Below, one piece after another: positions 27,552-36,373 of a stretch of DNA of 64,000 nt. The notes below the pieces were generated by a model. It was not told the origin of the DNA. It searched no databases and saw nothing but the letters and a program-made list of their open reading frames with translations. The stretch's first letter is position 1. Every line of letters begins with the position of its first letter. Origin of the DNA: Pseudomonadota bacterium. Its GTDB lineage: Bacteria > Pseudomonadota > Gammaproteobacteria > Steroidobacterales > JBCBZW01. The position numbers and the translations under genes are program-made. Location of the stretch: NCBI GenBank assembly GCA_039815145.1, contig JBCBZW010000004.1, positions 1-64,000 on the forward strand, in the 5' to 3' direction.

Positions 27552-28092
27552 CGGTGGACTCGCCTCCTGTGGCCGCCGTGGTCGGCGCGAGAAACACGGT
27601 CACCGATCGCGGGGCCACGTTCAGATTGGCACCGCTCACCGCGTCGATGACGCTGCCCGCGCCGTAGGTGGCGAGGCCCGTGAGGCCGCTCGCGCCGCGC
27701 AGGCCGACCTGGCCTCCCTGGGGCGTACCGACGACCACGTAGCTGCCCGGCGGCAGGCCGGCGATGAGCGTACCCGGGGGCACGACATCGTTGCTCGTGG
27801 TGGCGGAGGAGACGACTCGGTAGCTGATCGTTTGGTACCCCTCGAGCGATACCGTGAGGCGACCGACCGAACGCCGGGGCACCTCGATCGAGCAGGGCGT
27901 AGGGTTGCAACCGTAAACGCCACCAGACGCGCTAGCGGACGCGTCGTCAGTTGACACGGGGATGTCCGAGACCACCCTTGCGCCTTCAGGGAAGGTGGTC
28001 ACCGTAAGCGTATCGGTCGTGCCTCGCACGACGGTGGCGCACCCGACGAGGGCCGTAAGCGCGAGGGCGAGCAAGAGGGCTTTGCGCATCAT
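27526..28092 (-). CDS. Putative lipoprotein with PEGA-like domain
   Basis: A 188-residue protein with lipobox LTALVGC. After the cysteine comes ATVVRGTTDTLTVTTFPEGA, then CNPTPCSIEVPRRS and LTVSLEGYQTISYRVV, the same order of elements as the downstream lipoprotein (VxRGTTD, P.GA.V, C.(S/P)TPC, GY(E/Q)). The C terminus is Thr/Gly-rich. It is probably the first gene of a two-gene lipoprotein operon. Confidence 0.7.
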   Translation of the reverse strand: MMRKALLLALALTALVGCATVVRGTTDTLTVTTFPEGARVVSDIPVSTDDASASASGGVYGCNPTPCSIEVPRRSVGRLTVSLEGYQTISYRVVSSATTSNDVVPPGTLIAGLPPGSYVVVGTPQGGQVGLRGASGLTGLATYGAGSVIDAVSGANLNVAPRSVTVFLAPTTAATGGESTDDTMPAVP

Positions 28093-28291
28093 GCGCGCAT
28101 ACTGACCACGAGGGTCTCGCGGATCAACTGCCTGCGCAAAGTGATCAAACCGTGACGGACGCGGCGTGGTCGGTGTCTTCGCTCGTGCCGCGCCACCTTC
28201 GCTGGCGCGCTATATGGTCCGGCGCCCGAGGGTGTTCTCGGCCAAGCAAGGGAGTGCGGATCGCTGAGGGCGACCCGCACTAAGCAGTTGA

Positions 28292-30421
28292 CTAGCCCGC
28301 GGCCACCTGCACCAGGTTATCGGAGAAGGTAGGTGCGTGGCCCATGTTCACGAACTCGGCCGAGCTGATCGAGTTCACCGTGCCCGGCCGGTTCAGCTGA
28401 CGCCAGTAGCCGAGCGTGGCCACCACCACCCCCGCGTTCACGTCATCGCTCACCCGCGCCACGCCTTCGAAGGCGCCACGGTCATTGAATACGCGGACCT
28501 TCGCGCCGTCCGCGATCCCCCGGCTCGACGCGTCGGCCGGGTTGATGATCACGAACTGCTCGCCCTGGCCTTTGATCTTCCAGTCGAGGTTGGCGTAGCA
28601 GGAATTCAAGAAGCCGTGGCTCTTCGGCGACACGATGTTCAACGGGTATTTCGCTGCCAACTCCGGGTTGGTGGCCGGGCTCTCGCGTGGCGGTACGTAG
28701 TCGGGCAAGGGATCGATCTCCGTGCCCGGCTGCTTGTGGTCGTACATCTGGCGGAAGGGGCCAGCCACGAAGTCACCGCCCGCCGCCCCTGAGGCCTTTA
28801 GCTCCGCCTTGCCCGAGGGCGTGGGGAAGTTGCCTTGCGCGTGGGGCGCGCGATCGTCCCGCCCGCCGATGCTGAGGTGGGCGTAGCCCTGCTCGCGGAG
28901 CAGGTCGAGGGTGATGCCTTCGCAAGCAGGGGAGTTCCAGTCGATGTAGTGCTCCAGGCACTCGCTGTCCGACCACTTGAAGTTCTCTTCCTCGTAGCCC
29001 ATCCGTGCGGCCAGGCGACGGAAGATCTCCTGGTTGGGGATGGCCTCCCCCGGCGGCTCGGCGCACTTGGCGTTGTAGGTGAGGTAGTTGTGGCCCCAGG
29101 AGAGGATGATGTCCTCCATCTCCGCCCCCATGGCGGCGGGCAGGAGGATGTCGGCGTAAGCCGCCGTGTCCGAGATGAAGTGCTCGGCGGACACCACGAA
29201 CATGTCGTCGCGCTTCAGGCCCTCGATGATCTTGTTCGTCTCCGGCGCCTGGGTGACCGGGTTGGCGTTCCAGCACATAAAGGACTTGATTGGTGGATCC
29301 AGGGGCGTCTCGCCCACTAGCGCGCGGCCGAGCTGCAGGGCGTTGACCACGCGCGTGCCCTCGGGGATCAGGTCCGGGCGGCAGATGACGTCGAAGGCGT
29401 AGGGGTGCTCCCACACGGGCATCTGGTAGATGCCGCCGCCTACATTGCGCCAGGCGCCGGTGATCGCGGCCAGGCAACACACGGCGCGGATGGTCTGACC
29501 ACCGCCCGCGTGACGCTCCAGGGCGACGCCGATGCGAATAGCGGCGGGCTGGGTCTTGGCGTACTCGCGGGCGAGCTGGCGGATGGTGTCGGCGTCGACG
29601 CCGGTGATCTCGGCGGCCCACTCCGGTGTGCGGGTACGGGCGCGTTGGGCGAGTTCGTCGAAGCCCTCCGTGTAGTTGGCCACGTAGTCCTTATCGATGA
29701 GGTCTTCTTCGATGATGACGTTGAGCATGGCCATTGCCAGAGCGCCGTCCGTGCCCGGCTTGGGCGCCACGTGCCAATCGGCTTCCTTCGCCGTGCGCGA
29801 GCGATAGGCATCGATCACCACCACCTTGGCGCCGGCCTTCTGCGCGTCCTTCACCACGTGCCAGTGGTGCAGGTTGGTGCTGACGGAGTTGCAGGCCCAA
29901 ATTACGATGAACTTCGAGTGGATGAAGCTCTCCGGGTCCATGCCGCCGCTCGGGCCGTGGGTGAGCAGCCAGGCGGTGGCGGAGCCTTCGCCGCAGAAGG
30001 TGCGCTCGCACACGGTGGCGCCCATGCGGTTGAAGAAGGCGTCGGCGCCGTTCAGGCCGTGCACCAGGCCCTGATGGCCGAGATAGCTGTAGGGCAGGAT
30101 CGCCTCGGGGCCATGCTCGTCGATGATCGCCTTCCAGCGGTCGGTGATCTCATCGAGGGCGGCATCCCAGGTGATGCGCTCGAACTTGCCTTCGCCCTTG
30201 GCGCCCACGCGGCGCATCGGGTAGAGCACGCGATCGGGATGGTAGTGGCGCTTCTCGTAGTCCTTGAGCTTGACGCAAAGACCGCCGCGCGTGAGCGGAT
30301 GCTCCGGATTGCCCCGTACGCCCGTGAGCTTGCCGTCTTCCACCTCGAACAGCATGGAACAGGTGTCAGGGCAATCGTGCGGACAACCCCCGAAATGCGT
30401 TTCCTTCTTGACTGCGACCAC
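28292..30421 (-). CDS. Molybdopterin oxidoreductase (DMSO reductase superfamily)
   Basis: A 709-residue cytoplasmic catalytic subunit. An N-terminal 4Fe-4S site is formed by GGCPHDCPDTC (C13, C17, C21) and C49 in RGGLCVK, followed by YHPDRVLYPMRRVG and the bis-MGD binding regions (KFIVIWACNSVSTNLHH, VVVIDAYRSRTAKEADWH, MCWNANPVTQAPE). The last 150 residues are the molydopterin dinucleotide-binding domain (LNIVSPKSHGFLNSCYANLD). No Tat signal and no partner subunit adjoin it. The family includes many oxidoreductases of unassigned substrate. GTG 30421 preceded by GGGGGT is the likely start. Confidence 0.88.
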   Translation of the reverse strand: MVAVKKETHFGGCPHDCPDTCSMLFEVEDGKLTGVRGNPEHPLTRGGLCVKLKDYEKRHYHPDRVLYPMRRVGAKGEGKFERITWDAALDEITDRWKAIIDEHGPEAILPYSYLGHQGLVHGLNGADAFFNRMGATVCERTFCGEGSATAWLLTHGPSGGMDPESFIHSKFIVIWACNSVSTNLHHWHVVKDAQKAGAKVVVIDAYRSRTAKEADWHVAPKPGTDGALAMAMLNVIIEEDLIDKDYVANYTEGFDELAQRARTRTPEWAAEITGVDADTIRQLAREYAKTQPAAIRIGVALERHAGGGQTIRAVCCLAAITGAWRNVGGGIYQMPVWEHPYAFDVICRPDLIPEGTRVVNALQLGRALVGETPLDPPIKSFMCWNANPVTQAPETNKIIEGLKRDDMFVVSAEHFISDTAAYADILLPAAMGAEMEDIILSWGHNYLTYNAKCAEPPGEAIPNQEIFRRLAARMGYEEENFKWSDSECLEHYIDWNSPACEGITLDLLREQGYAHLSIGGRDDRAPHAQGNFPTPSGKAELKASGAAGGDFVAGPFRQMYDHKQPGTEIDPLPDYVPPRESPATNPELAAKYPLNIVSPKSHGFLNSCYANLDWKIKGQGEQFVIINPADASSRGIADGAKVRVFNDRGAFEGVARVSDDVNAGVVVATLGYWRQLNRPGTVNSISSAEFVNMGHAPTFSDNLVQVAAG

Positions 30422-30572
30422 GTTCGACCCCCAGCGAGTGCGTTGACGATGCAACTCACCGTACAGGAGTTCTCCGGGCGGTGGAACGTGGAGGGATGTT
30501 GCGCTGCGATCGCCCCTCCGGGCAAGGCGGTCAGGAACTCGGGCAGGCTAGCAAAGGCGGTTGGCGCAGGGC

Positions 30573-31427
30573 CTAGCGGAACAGCAGCACTGGCACGCGG
30601 CACAAGCGCATCATGGTGGTGGTGGTCGAACCGATGATGAGGGTGCGTATGCGTGAGTGGCCGTAGGCGCCCATCACGAGCAGGTTGGCACCACCCTCGT
30701 CGACGGCGCTCGCGATGACCTGTTCCGGCTGGCCGGCGCGGATGGCGGTGCTGACCTCGCGTCCTGCGGCCTGCAACCGTGCGACGGTGGCGTCGAGGTG
30801 CTCGCGCATCGCGTTGTTAGGCTCGCCCACGTACAGCAGCTCGCACGCCACGCCGTTGAAGATCGGGCTCTGCTCCATGTAAGCGATGGCCTTCATCACG
30901 CTCTCGCCGCCATCGAAGGCCACGACCGCGCGCTCGACGGGCGTGAACGCGCGGGCGGCCACCATCACCGGCTTGTGGCATGAACGCACGATACGCTCGA
31001 GGTTGGAGCCGAGGTGGGTGGAAGCGAAGTCCGCATCCTCGCCGCGCTTGCCGATCAACACCATGTCGGCCGTGGCCTCATCGGCGCCGACGGTCTCCAC
31101 GATATCGCCGAAGCGCAGGCGGGTGGTGATTTCATCCACGCCGGCGTCACTTAGGATCTGGCGGGCGTCGTCCAGGATGGCGCGACCGCGCTTTTGCTGC
31201 AGCTTGGCCATCTCGCCGTCCAGTTCGGTGAGCTCGTTCAGCAGGGTGGACTTGGCGCCGAGGCTGATGTTGCCGCTCAGGTTACCGCCGCCGCCTTCAT
31301 TGCGCCGACGAGCTAGCACGTGCAGTAGATCGACGGCAAAGCCCGCGCGCTGCGCGATCCACACGGCGTGTTCGCAGACGCTGCGCGAGTAGATCGAGCC
31401 GTCCACCAGGGCGAGTAGCTTAGACAT
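30573..31427 (-). CDS. Tandem universal stress protein
   Basis: A 284-residue protein made of two UspA domains: residues about 1-145 (LLALVDGSIYSRSVCEHAVWIA, then VLIGKRGEDADFASTHLGSNLERIVRSCHKPVMV) and about 155-284 (RAVVAFDGGESVMKAIAYM, then LVMGAYGHSRIRTLIIGSTTTTMMR...PVLLFR). The second keeps the ATP-binding pattern GxxxG-x9-GS. It starts 12 bases behind the SulP transporter gene, an arrangement consistent with regulation of the transporter by a USP. Confidence 0.9.
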   Translation of the reverse strand: MSKLLALVDGSIYSRSVCEHAVWIAQRAGFAVDLLHVLARRRNEGGGGNLSGNISLGAKSTLLNELTELDGEMAKLQQKRGRAILDDARQILSDAGVDEITTRLRFGDIVETVGADEATADMVLIGKRGEDADFASTHLGSNLERIVRSCHKPVMVAARAFTPVERAVVAFDGGESVMKAIAYMEQSPIFNGVACELLYVGEPNNAMREHLDATVARLQAAGREVSTAIRAGQPEQVIASAVDEGGANLLVMGAYGHSRIRTLIIGSTTTTMMRLCRVPVLLFR

Positions 31428-31439
31428 GGGTGAGGCTCC

Positions 31440-32924
31440 TCAAGTGTCCATGAGGGCGTCCACGCCGCCCGGTTTGTCGTGCAGGGCCAGCTTGTCGACG
31501 ATCGTCTCCGAGGCCTCGTTGAGGCCCACCAGCTCCACCTCCGCGCCCTCGCGGCGGAACTTCATGACGATCAGGTCGAGGGCGGCTACGCTGGAGACAT
31601 CCCAGATGTGCGCCCGGCTCACATCGATCACTACCTTCTCCAGTGCTTCGCGAAGATCGAAGGCCCGCGTGAAGGCTTCGGAGGAAGCGAAGAATAGCTG
31701 ACCTTCCACCTGGTACACGCGCTTCGTGCCGTCCGCCGAGAGCGTGGAGCTGACGCGGAAGATCTGGGCGATCTTGCCGGCGAAGAAGATCCCCGAAAGC
31801 AGTACGCCGAGGAGCACGCCGATGGCGAGGTTGTGGGTCAGTACCACACCCGCCACCGTGGCGAGCATCACGGTGGACGCGCTGCGCGGATGGCTGCGCA
31901 GGTTGCGCAGGGACGACCAACTGAAGGTGCCGATGGACACCATGATCATGATCGCCACCAAGGCGGCCATGGGGATGCGCGCCACCCAGTCGCCCAGCAC
32001 CACGATCATGAAGAGTAGGAACACGCCCGCGCAGAAGGTCGAGAGGCGCCCTCTGCCGCCGGACTTCACGTTGATCACCGACTGGCCGATCATCGCGCAC
32101 CCCGCCATGCCGCCGATGAAGCCGGTGGCGGTGTTGGCGAGGCCCTGGCCGATGCACTCCTGGTTGCGATCGCTACGCGTGTCGGTGAGATCGTCCACGA
32201 TGGTGGCGGTCATCAAGGACTCGAGCAGGCCGACGGCGGCCACGGACGCGGAGTAGGGCAGGATGATCTGGAGCGTCTCGAGCGTGAAGGGGATATCGGG
32301 GATGAGGAAGACGGGCAGCGTTGAGGGCAACTCCCCCATGTCGCCGACGGTGCGCAGATCGAGTCCCAAACTGATGGTGATGGCCGTCAATACCAGGATG
32401 CACACGAGGGGGGACGGCACCGCGCGGGTGAGCCGTGGGAAGAGGTAGATGATGGCAAGCCCTGCCGCCACCATGATGTAGGTGAGCGGCGGCACACCGA
32501 TCAGTTCCGGTAGCTGCGCGATGAAGATCAGGATGGCGAGGGCGTTGACGAAGCCCGTGATCACCGAGCGCGAGACGAAGCGCATGAGCGTGCCCACCTT
32601 GAGCAGGCCAGCGCCAATCTGGATCAAGCCGGCGAGTACCGTCGCGGCGAGCAGGTACTGCAGGCCATGCTCCTTCACCAAGGTCACCATCAGCACTGCC
32701 GTCGCTGCGGTGGCCGCCGAGATCATCCCCGGGCGCCCGCCGGTGATGGCGACGATGACGGCGATCGAGAAGCTGGCGTAGAGGCCGATCTTGGGGTCTA
32801 CCCCCGCGATGATCGAGAACGCGATGGCTTCGGGGATCAGGGCGAGGGCGACGACGAGGCCGGCGAGCACGTCGGCGCGCACGTTGCCGAACCACTGATC
32901 GCGATAGCGGTAGGGGGAGATCAT
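31440..32924 (-). CDS. SulP family anion transporter with STAS domain
   Basis: A 494-residue membrane protein. The transport domain begins [22 protein letters not shown], the classical SulP signature, and continues with [31 protein letters not shown] and [29 protein letters not shown]. The C-terminal STAS domain (from [20 protein letters not shown] to the end) includes [20 protein letters not shown]. It is likely a sodium- or proton-coupled sulfate or bicarbonate importer; the sequence resembles BicA-type more than plant sulfate transporters, but this is a visual judgement. ATG 32924 lacks a strong ribosome-binding site; TTG 32978 is an alternative. Confidence 0.9.
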   Translation of the reverse strand: MISPYRYRDQWFGNVRADVLAGLVVALALIPEAIAFSIIAGVDPKIGLYASFSIAVIVAITGGRPGMISAATAATAVLMVTLVKEHGLQYLLAATVLAGLIQIGAGLLKVGTLMRFVSRSVITGFVNALAILIFIAQLPELIGVPPLTYIMVAAGLAIIYLFPRLTRAVPSPLVCILVLTAITISLGLDLRTVGDMGELPSTLPVFLIPDIPFTLETLQIILPYSASVAAVGLLESLMTATIVDDLTDTRSDRNQECIGQGLANTATGFIGGMAGCAMIGQSVINVKSGGRGRLSTFCAGVFLLFMIVVLGDWVARIPMAALVAIMIMVSIGTFSWSSLRNLRSHPRSASTVMLATVAGVVLTHNLAIGVLLGVLLSGIFFAGKIAQIFRVSSTLSADGTKRVYQVEGQLFFASSEAFTRAFDLREALEKVVIDVSRAHIWDVSSVAALDLIVMKFRREGAEVELVGLNEASETIVDKLALHDKPGGVDALMDT

Positions 32925-33003
32925 GGGGGTGCCAGGTGGGGAGGGCGGCGTAGTGTGCCACAGGTCACGCGGCGCCAAGTGTCGACCAGGGCGCTAGGTG
33001 AGG

Positions 33004-33996
33004 CTACAGCGTGAGAAAGGGCAGGAGCTTGGGAATGACCTGCTCATGGGCGTCTTCCTGGATGTAGTGACCGGCATCGTCTATGCGATGTACTTGGGCG
33101 TCAGGAAAATCGCGTAGCCAGTAGTCGTCCAACATGTCGGGCGTGAACGCGACGTCCTTCATCGGCCACGCGATGAACACGGGCTTGTGCCTGAACGCGG
33201 GCACTAGCTCGCGGTGTATCTCATCGAGGTAGTCGCTCACCTTCCCCTGGGGCCCGCTCGGAATCTGCCGCGGGAATACCAGCATGGACGTGCGCGAGGC
33301 CCAGTTGGGGTGGGGCGCCAGGTAGGCAGCCTGGTCCTGCTTGCTCAGGCGTTGCGGATGCACCAATCCGGCCTTGAACAGAAAGACCTTCACGAAGGCG
33401 TTCATGCCCTTGACCATCACCTCGCCCACCCCTGGTGTGCAGAAGAGGGTGAGCGGCAGCGGCAATGCCGTCGCCATCTGCGGGCGATGGCAGAAGGTGT
33501 TGAGGATGGCCAGGCTGCGCACCCGTTCGGGATGGCGGGCGGCCCAGGTGAGGCCGATCGGGCCGCCCCAGTCCTGCACCACCAGGGTGGCATCTTGCAG
33601 GTCCAGCGCCTCGAGGAGGGCCTCGGCGCGGGCGCCGTGTGCCGGTATCTCGTACAGGGAAGGATGATCTGGCTTCTCCGACCGGCCGAAGCCGAGGTGG
33701 TCGAAGGCGATCGCCCGGTGGCCCTGCGCCACCAGCGCGTTGATGAAGCGTCGGTACAGGTAGCTCCAGGTGGGGTTGCCGTGCACCAGGATCACCGGGC
33801 GGGCATCGCGCGGCCCTTCGTCGATGTAGTGCATGCGCCCGTCGCCGCTCTCGAACCACTTCGGCGCGTAGGGCCAGCTGCCGCCGAAGGTCCAGTCATC
33901 GAGCTGAGCGTCCTCTCGCGTCCGCGCTTGGGTCGATGCCGAGGACGTTGTCGAGGCGGGTGTTCTCGTCTCCTTCACGAGGGCCAGGCGACTCAT
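33004..33996 (-). CDS. Haloalkane dehalogenase-like alpha/beta hydrolase
   Basis: A 330-residue hydrolase. The nucleophile is D142 in VVQDWGGPIG, the Asp-for-Ser form that defines haloalkane dehalogenases, and HGNPTWSYLYR supplies the oxyanion/halide-binding Asn74. Catalytic His is H310 in DDAGHYIQED. The first 35 residues are Thr/Ser-rich and probably disordered. ATG 33996 follows AGGGAG and overlaps the DUF1330 stop by ATGA, so the two are cotranslated and probably controlled by the TetR operator upstream. Conversion of haloalkanes to alcohols is the family reaction; the natural substrate is unknown. Confidence 0.85.
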   Translation of the reverse strand: MSRLALVKETRTPASTTSSASTQARTREDAQLDDWTFGGSWPYAPKWFESGDGRMHYIDEGPRDARPVILVHGNPTWSYLYRRFINALVAQGHRAIAFDHLGFGRSEKPDHPSLYEIPAHGARAEALLEALDLQDATLVVQDWGGPIGLTWAARHPERVRSLAILNTFCHRPQMATALPLPLTLFCTPGVGEVMVKGMNAFVKVFLFKAGLVHPQRLSKQDQAAYLAPHPNWASRTSMLVFPRQIPSGPQGKVSDYLDEIHRELVPAFRHKPVFIAWPMKDVAFTPDMLDDYWLRDFPDAQVHRIDDAGHYIQEDAHEQVIPKLLPFLTL

Positions 33997-34319
33997 GCGG
34001 GTTCTCCCTGCGCGGCCGGCACCACGATCAGCGTGGAGCCATCGGTATTGGTGAGTTCCTGGCGGCGCTGGATCAACGGTTGGTAGGCGGGGTCGTCGTA
34101 CCACGCTTGCTGGGCGGCAGCCGACGGGAACTTGAGCACCACCGTGAGGTTGCGGTCGTACTCCCCTTCGAGCACCTGGGCCTGTGCGGAGGCCGCGATC
34201 ACGGTCGCGCCGTGCTTCTCGTTCAGCGGCTGCAAGGGCCCCGCGTAGTCACGCATGAAGGTGTCGCGGTCCGACACCTCGAGTTGCGCGATCAAGTACA
34301 CCTCGTGGTCATCCGTCAT
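33993..34319 (-). CDS. DUF1330 family protein
   Basis: A 108-residue dimeric alpha/beta-barrel type protein: VYLIAQLEVSDRDTFMRDYAG, then ATVIAASAQAQVLEGEYDRNLTVVLKFPS and AAQQAWYDDPAYQPLIQRRQEL, the usual DUF1330 order. The ATG at 34319 has GGAG 6 bases upstream. First gene of the operon controlled by the palindrome at 34334-34349. DUF1330 proteins have no settled function. Confidence 0.85.
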   Translation of the reverse strand: MTDDHEVYLIAQLEVSDRDTFMRDYAGPLQPLNEKHGATVIAASAQAQVLEGEYDRNLTVVLKFPSAAAQQAWYDDPAYQPLIQRRQELTNTDGSTLIVVPAAQGEPA

Positions 34320-34333
34320 GGTCATCTCCAATC

Positions 34334-34349
34334 TTCACTGATCAGTGAA
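34334..34349. promoter_or_regulatory. TetR-type operator upstream of DUF1330-dehalogenase operon
   Basis: TTCACTGATCAGTGAA is a perfect 16-base palindrome located 15 bases before the DUF1330 start and 17 bases past the end of the TetR gene. It differs from the second site at 34961-34976 by one symmetrical substitution (T/C at position 6, A/G at position 11), so both are very likely bound by the TetR protein encoded between them. Confidence 0.85.
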
Positions 34350-34366
34350 TTAAATGCGAAAAAAAA

Positions 34367-34948
34367 TCAACCGAGCTTGGCCAGGGCCTCGCTGGTGAGG
34401 TCTCGCAGAACAGCCTTCGAGGCGCCACCCCGCCCGAGTACGCAAACGCTCACGTGGATCCCGAGGAAAAACCTCGCCAGGGTCCGCGAGTTGGTGTCTG
34501 GGGGCAGTTCGCCGAGGGTGAGCGCGCGGTGGATCGTCTTGCGGTAAGCGCCTTCCACCCGACGAAAGAAGCTATCGAGCTGCTCGCGGACGTCGGGGTC
34601 GCCCGCGATGGGTTCGCGCGAAGTGTTGCACATGAGGCAGCCGAGGCGTCCTTCGGCGGTGTCGGCACCGTCGACCATGCTCAGCAGGGTGCCGCGGATC
34701 GCGTCCGCGCCCAGGGCCGACCGCTCTAGCGGCTGTAGGATCGGCCCCACCACCGCCGTCTTGAAGTCCTGGATGGCTTGCAGCAGTAAGCTCCGCTTGT
34801 CGCCGAAGTCGTTGTAAATCTGTCGCCGGTTCAGGCCCGAACCCGCCTCCAGGTCTGCCAAGGAGGCCTCGGCGTAGCCCTTCTCCAGGAAGGTGGCGAG
34901 CAGGCCCGCGCGCGCGTCGGCCTCGTCGTACTGTTTGGTGCGTGCCAT
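34367..34948 (-). CDS. TetR family transcriptional repressor
   Basis: A 193-residue regulator. The N-terminal helix-turn-helix reads FLEKGYAEASLADLEAGSGLNRRQIYNDFGDKRSLLLQAI, close to the AcrR/NemR-type TetR pattern, and the C-terminal ligand domain carries LGCLMCNTSRE (with two Cys) and LARFFLGIHVSVCVLGRGGAS. The MCNTSRE segment resembles NemR-type sensors of electrophiles. Start ATG 34948. The two palindromic operators lie at its own promoter and before the downstream DUF1330-dehalogenase genes, indicating autorepression and control of that operon; ligand unknown. Confidence 0.92.
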   Translation of the reverse strand: MARTKQYDEADARAGLLATFLEKGYAEASLADLEAGSGLNRRQIYNDFGDKRSLLLQAIQDFKTAVVGPILQPLERSALGADAIRGTLLSMVDGADTAEGRLGCLMCNTSREPIAGDPDVREQLDSFFRRVEGAYRKTIHRALTLGELPPDTNSRTLARFFLGIHVSVCVLGRGGASKAVLRDLTSEALAKLG

Positions 34949-34960
34949 TCGCAGACCATA

Positions 34961-34976
34961 TTCACCGATCGGTGAA
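34961..34976. promoter_or_regulatory. TetR-type operator upstream of the tetR gene
   Basis: TTCACCGATCGGTGAA is a perfect 16-base palindrome, extended by an outer A...T pair (34960-34977), 12 bases before the tetR start codon. It is the partner of the site at 34334-34349 and supports autoregulation. Confidence 0.85.
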
Positions 34977-35019
34977 TTTGCAAGTGCGAACGGGCGAATC
35001 CGGGGCCCGCCATGAGGGT

Positions 35020-36192
35020 TCAGGCGGACTGACTGCTGGCTAGGGACTGTCTGGCGGGTGAGCTGTCGGCGGACATCACGACGCGGTCTCGACCCGCCGC
35101 TTTTGCCGCGTAGAGTGCCTTGTCGGCGGCACCCATCAGCGTGTCCGGATCGCTCGCGGGGCTGGCCACGGCGGTGGCGACACCGATGCTGACCGTGACG
35201 TGGGGCTGGGTCTGCGAACTTAGATGAGGCAGCTGCAACGCCGTGACCGCTTGGCGAACGCGCTCCGCGAACGCCTTGGCGCCGTCCGGGGTGGTGTCGC
35301 GCAACAGGATGAGGAATTCCTCGCCGCCAAGGCGGCAAGCGAGGGCATCACGGTTGTGGGTCAGCCCCTCGAAGAGCTCCGCGAGGCGACGCAAGCACTC
35401 ATCTCCGGCCTGATGCCCGAGCGCGTCGTTGTACTGCTTGAAGTGGTCGACATCGCACAGGAGCACGCCGACCTGCCCGCTGCTGCGGCCAGCCCAGGCG
35501 GCTTCGAAGGCGTCCGCCAGGGCCCGTCGGTTGGCGAGGCCTGTGAGAGGATCGCGATCGGCGAGCTTCTCCAGCTCGCCTACCAGGCGAGAGTTCTCCA
35601 GGCGGGATCGCTCCGCTGCCACCAATGCCGCATGCACGCCGCGACTGCTCTTGAGCAGGGTTGCGAAGTAAGCGTACCAAAGCAATAGGTAGCACCACTC
35701 GTCGAAGCTGGACGGCCTGATAGCGAAGGGCACCGTCACCATGAACGGGACGGCGAAGCAGATGAAGGCCAGCCGTGATCCGGCCAGCGAGGCCACCGAG
35801 GCGCCCACCAGGCCGGCGATGGACAGGTTGGCGAAGTGATTGCCGGCGAGATCGAGGTGTGTGGTGCTGACGATGGTCAAAAAACACCAACCGAGGCTGG
35901 CCACGAGGGTCGAGGCGGCGTAGAGCCGCTCCCACATCAGCCTCGGCAGGCGTTGTTGGTGGAAGCGCCGCGCAAGGAAGAGGCCGTAGCGAAAGCTGAG
36001 TCCCGCCCCGATCAGCGATAGCCAGCCCGCGATCGATGCCATGGGCAGGCGAGACCAGTAGTACGCGAGGTCGATTGCCGCCAGCACCAGCGATCCGGTG
36101 ATGGCAGGCAGAGTCTGCGAATAGAGCACCGCGACGAGCCGCTCGTGGAGCTGGCCATCGATTCGTGCGTCAATTGTTGCGTACTCAGCCAT
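35020..36192 (-). CDS. Membrane diguanylate cyclase (GGDEF)
   Basis: A 390-residue protein that makes cyclic di-GMP. The first 185 residues contain about six hydrophobic segments and form a membrane sensor domain. The GGDEF domain starts at DRDPLTGLANRRAL and has the active-site motif CRLGGEEF (GGEEF at residues 289-293) and GVATAVASPASDPDTLMGAADKALYAAKAAGRD. The RxxD inhibitory site that normally lies five residues before the motif is not present (the residues are N280 and A283), so product inhibition at that site is unlikely. Predicted catalytically active. Signal unknown. Confidence 0.92.
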   Translation of the reverse strand: MAEYATIDARIDGQLHERLVAVLYSQTLPAITGSLVLAAIDLAYYWSRLPMASIAGWLSLIGAGLSFRYGLFLARRFHQQRLPRLMWERLYAASTLVASLGWCFLTIVSTTHLDLAGNHFANLSIAGLVGASVASLAGSRLAFICFAVPFMVTVPFAIRPSSFDEWCYLLLWYAYFATLLKSSRGVHAALVAAERSRLENSRLVGELEKLADRDPLTGLANRRALADAFEAAWAGRSSGQVGVLLCDVDHFKQYNDALGHQAGDECLRRLAELFEGLTHNRDALACRLGGEEFLILLRDTTPDGAKAFAERVRQAVTALQLPHLSSQTQPHVTVSIGVATAVASPASDPDTLMGAADKALYAAKAAGRDRVVMSADSSPARQSLASSQSA

Positions 36193-36373
36193 GACCGATC
36201 TTCCTGCGAGACCTGCGTAGTGTCTACGCGCTGCGTTGCGCGATCAGGAACACCGGCACACTTCGTGCACCGAGGTTTCGTTTGGAGCGGGCACCGCGGT
36301 CGATCCGAGACGCAGGTCGCGCTTTGAGGGCGGGCAGCCCCGGGGTGTTGAGCAGCTGGCGCTCGGGCAGTCC

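Noticed and set aside
34949-35338. Possible 130-residue N-terminal extension of the TetR regulator.
   Set aside because: The ATG at 34948 begins a complete helix-turn-helix domain and the extension runs through the palindromic operator into the cyclase gene.
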